Source of the DNA: Lujinxingia vulgaris | Lineage (GTDB): Bacteria; Myxococcota_A; Bradymonadia; Bradymonadales; Bradymonadaceae | NCBI RefSeq assembly: GCF_007997015.1 | Contig: NZ_VOSM01000002.1 | Span: 744,001-808,000, forward strand | Reading direction: 5' to 3' | Length of the DNA stretch: 64,000 bases | Shown: in pieces, positions 62,558 through 64,000 of the stretch | Layout: each line of letters begins with the position of its first letter | How positions within the stretch are numbered: position 1 is the stretch's first letter | Translations under genes and position numbers: made by a program | The notes under the pieces: generated by a model | The model's database searches: none | What the model saw: the letters and a program-made list of their open reading frames with translations, nothing else | Told to the model about the DNA's origin: nothing

Positions 62558-63385
62558 ATGACGGTACGGATTGAGACGATCGCAAGCACTGTGAGCGACA
62601 ACTACTTCTACGCGTTGGCCGACAGCCACGGGCGCGCGGCGTTGATCGACCCGGTGGATGTCGACGCGGCGGTCGCGCGGATCCGCGAGCTGGGGTGGGA
62701 TCTGCAGTGGGTGATCAATACCCACTGGCACCCCGACCATGTGGCCGGCAATGCGGGAGTGCTAAAGGCGTTTCCCGAGGCTCAGGTGGTCGGGCCTGCG
62801 GGTGACCGCGCGCGCATCGACGGGCAGTTTTCCTCCACGCCTCGCGGCGGGGTCGAGGTTGAGATGCGGGGCGGCGAAACGCTACGCGTGGGCGAGCTCG
62901 AGTTGCAGGTTCTCGATACGCCCGGACACACCGAAGGGCATGTGAGCCTTCTGATCGACGAGCACCTCTTCAGCGGGGATGTGATCTTCTCCGGAGGGGC
63001 CGGCCACTGCCGCGCCGGCGGCGACCTGGGTACTCATTTTGCGACCTTTCATGAGGTGCTCGGGACGCTGCCCGATGCCACGCTCTTTTACCCGGGGCAT
63101 GACTACACGGAGCGAAACTGTGAGTTCATTCTCTCGATTGAGCCGGAACATCGCGAGGCGAAGGCGGTGTTAGAGCAGGCGAAGGCTCTTAAGCCCCGCG
63201 AGCGCTTCGTCAGCACGCTGGGCGTGGAGCGGTCTTATAACCCCTTTATGCGACTTGCGGATCCGGGCTTGCGTCAGGCGCTTTCGTCGCGCTACGGGGA
63301 GGCGATTGAGGCTGCCCGGGCGCAGTCCGACGATGAAGACGAGGCGGTGTTTCGCTGCCTGCGCGCGTTGCGCGACCGCTGGTAA
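62558..63385 (+). CDS. Metallo-beta-lactamase-fold hydrolase (glyoxalase II-like)
   Basis: The 275-residue protein (start ATG 62558, AGGGAG six bases upstream; two further ATG codons at 62552 and 62555) has the zinc motif THWHPDH (His56, His58, Asp60, His61), LDTPGHTEGHVSLL, SGDVIFSGGAGHCR and PGHDYTERN. This is the pattern of hydroxyacylglutathione hydrolases (GloB) and related thioesterases. Glyoxalase II activity is likely but not proved, as persulfide dioxygenases share the fold. It lies 19 bases before the TlpA-like gene, likely the same operon. Confidence 0.85.
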   Translation: MTVRIETIASTVSDNYFYALADSHGRAALIDPVDVDAAVARIRELGWDLQWVINTHWHPDHVAGNAGVLKAFPEAQVVGPAGDRARIDGQFSSTPRGGVEVEMRGGETLRVGELELQVLDTPGHTEGHVSLLIDEHLFSGDVIFSGGAGHCRAGGDLGTHFATFHEVLGTLPDATLFYPGHDYTERNCEFILSIEPEHREAKAVLEQAKALKPRERFVSTLGVERSYNPFMRLADPGLRQALSSRYGEAIEAARAQSDDEDEAVFRCLRALRDRW

Positions 63386-63404
63386 CCCCCATGAGCAGGA
63401 CCCC

Positions 63405-63968
63405 ATGTTCGACCGACAATTACGATGGATCATTGTGGCAGCGCTCGTGGCGCTGATCGCCGGAGTGGGCGGCTCATCGTGGTATTTTTATCGCGATCCG
63501 GGCCTTGTGGACGCGGTGGTGGCCCTGGAAGGTCAGTGGGTCGACCGGGCCGCGCCGGGCTTTGAGCTGCCCGACCGCCAGGGGCAGATGCACAACCTCT
63601 CGCGCTATCAGGGGCAGGTCGTCTTTTTGAACTTCTGGGCGAGTTTTTGTGAGCCCTGCCGAAAAGAGATGCCCTCGATGGAGGCGCTGGTGCGCCAGTA
63701 CCGCGACCAGGGCATGGTGATGGTGGCGGTAAGCCTCGACGCGGAATGGGGCGAGGTGGACGGGTTTATGCAGGAATTTCTGCCCGGCCAGCGCAGCGCG
63801 ATGACGGTGCTGCTGGACTCCGAGAATCAGGTCAGTCGCCTCTACGGCACCGAGATGATCCCGGAGACCTACATCATCGATCGCGACGGCACGGTCATCG
63901 CCCGCTTCGTCGGCGATTACGACTGGACTCGCCCCGAAGTTCGCCAGCTCATTGAGGCCCTGTTATGA
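63405..63968 (+). CDS. TlpA-like thioredoxin-family protein, membrane-anchored
   Basis: The 187-residue protein has an N-terminal membrane anchor (RWIIVAALVALIAGVGGSSWYF) and a thioredoxin domain with CEPC at Cys82-Cys85 (NFWASFCEPCRKEM) and the cis-Pro near IPETYIID. This is the TlpA/ResA type, reducing disulfides on the outer face of the inner membrane, often for cytochrome c maturation. It follows the MBL gene and overlaps the next gene by 4 bases (ATGA), so the three form an operon. Confidence 0.92.
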   Translation: MFDRQLRWIIVAALVALIAGVGGSSWYFYRDPGLVDAVVALEGQWVDRAAPGFELPDRQGQMHNLSRYQGQVVFLNFWASFCEPCRKEMPSMEALVRQYRDQGMVMVAVSLDAEWGEVDGFMQEFLPGQRSAMTVLLDSENQVSRLYGTEMIPETYIIDRDGTVIARFVGDYDWTRPEVRQLIEALL

Positions 63969-64000
63969 GCAGCGCTTCCACGACGCTTATGATGTGCGGG
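63965..64000 (+). CDS. Start of a further gene, truncated by window end
   Basis: ATG at 63965 overlaps the TlpA-like gene stop by 4 bases (ATGA), and 12 codons (MSSASTTLMMCG) are open to the window edge. Nothing can be said about its product. Its position suggests it is translationally coupled to the thioredoxin-like protein, possibly a redox or cytochrome-maturation partner. Confidence 0.5.
   Translation, partial: MSSASTTLMMCG

Overview
The window is about 64 kb of high-GC bacterial chromosome with no rRNA, tRNA, IS element, prophage or CRISPR that I can see. The content points to Myxococcota, most likely the Bradymonadia (Bradymonadales) or a near relative. This is inferred from several things: Ser/Thr kinases with PEGA domains, secreted TPR-PEGA proteins, Asp-rich lipoproteins with thrombospondin type-3 repeats, a MYXO-CTERM-like tail on a matrixin lipoprotein, and lexA operators resembling the site published for Myxococcus xanthus LexA. 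No marker gene here fixes the genus.

Layout. 0-6.8 kb: end of a TPR protein, an ECF sigma factor, dnaJ, a 2H phosphoesterase, a NlpC/P60-like lipoprotein, a membrane-anchored PEGA kinase and an unknown exported protein. 6.9-13.1 kb: a seven-gene nuo operon (A-B-C-D-G-H-I) lacking E, F and J-N, divergent from lexA. 13.5-20.1 kb: lexA, a CPBP membrane protease, then mutL-miaA-hisC-cmk. 20.1-24.8 kb (minus strand): a Nudix hydrolase, two adjacent ArsA/Get3-like ATPases, and rpsA. 25-28 kb: a visibly lower-GC patch with two unknown exported proteins, one interrupted by a nine-G tract in its signal peptide. 28-41 kb: a cystathionine gamma-synthase/lyase-type enzyme, a large TamB, a TPR-PEGA protein with a TPR-kinase, a TPR lipoprotein, a TatD-like hydrolase and a PAP2 phosphatase. 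41.4-49 kb: rsmA, a three-gene coupled operon with two metallopeptidase motifs, cyclic-nucleotide-binding and PilZ proteins, and a membrane-anchored subtilase. 49.1-55.2 kb: a coupled operon maf, NSUN RNA methyltransferase, PUA-like protein, and a 1341-residue pseudokinase-ATPase-TPR protein. 55.3-64 kb: a DUF493 protein, a second TPR-PEGA/kinase pair, a TSP3 lipoprotein, a small unknown protein, an MBL hydrolase, a TlpA-like thioredoxin and the start of another gene.

The housekeeping genes cover respiration, DNA repair and the SOS response, tRNA and rRNA modification, histidine and sulfur amino-acid metabolism, and translation. Around them lies envelope and signalling machinery: three apparently active Ser/Thr kinases, one pseudokinase, two TPR-PEGA envelope proteins each beside a kinase, and second-messenger-binding proteins without output domains. 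The strongest leads are the poly-G-interrupted exported protein (possible phase variation or an assembly error), the pseudokinase translationally coupled to an RNA methyltransferase, the metallopeptidase operon and the lexA operator/promoter arrangement.
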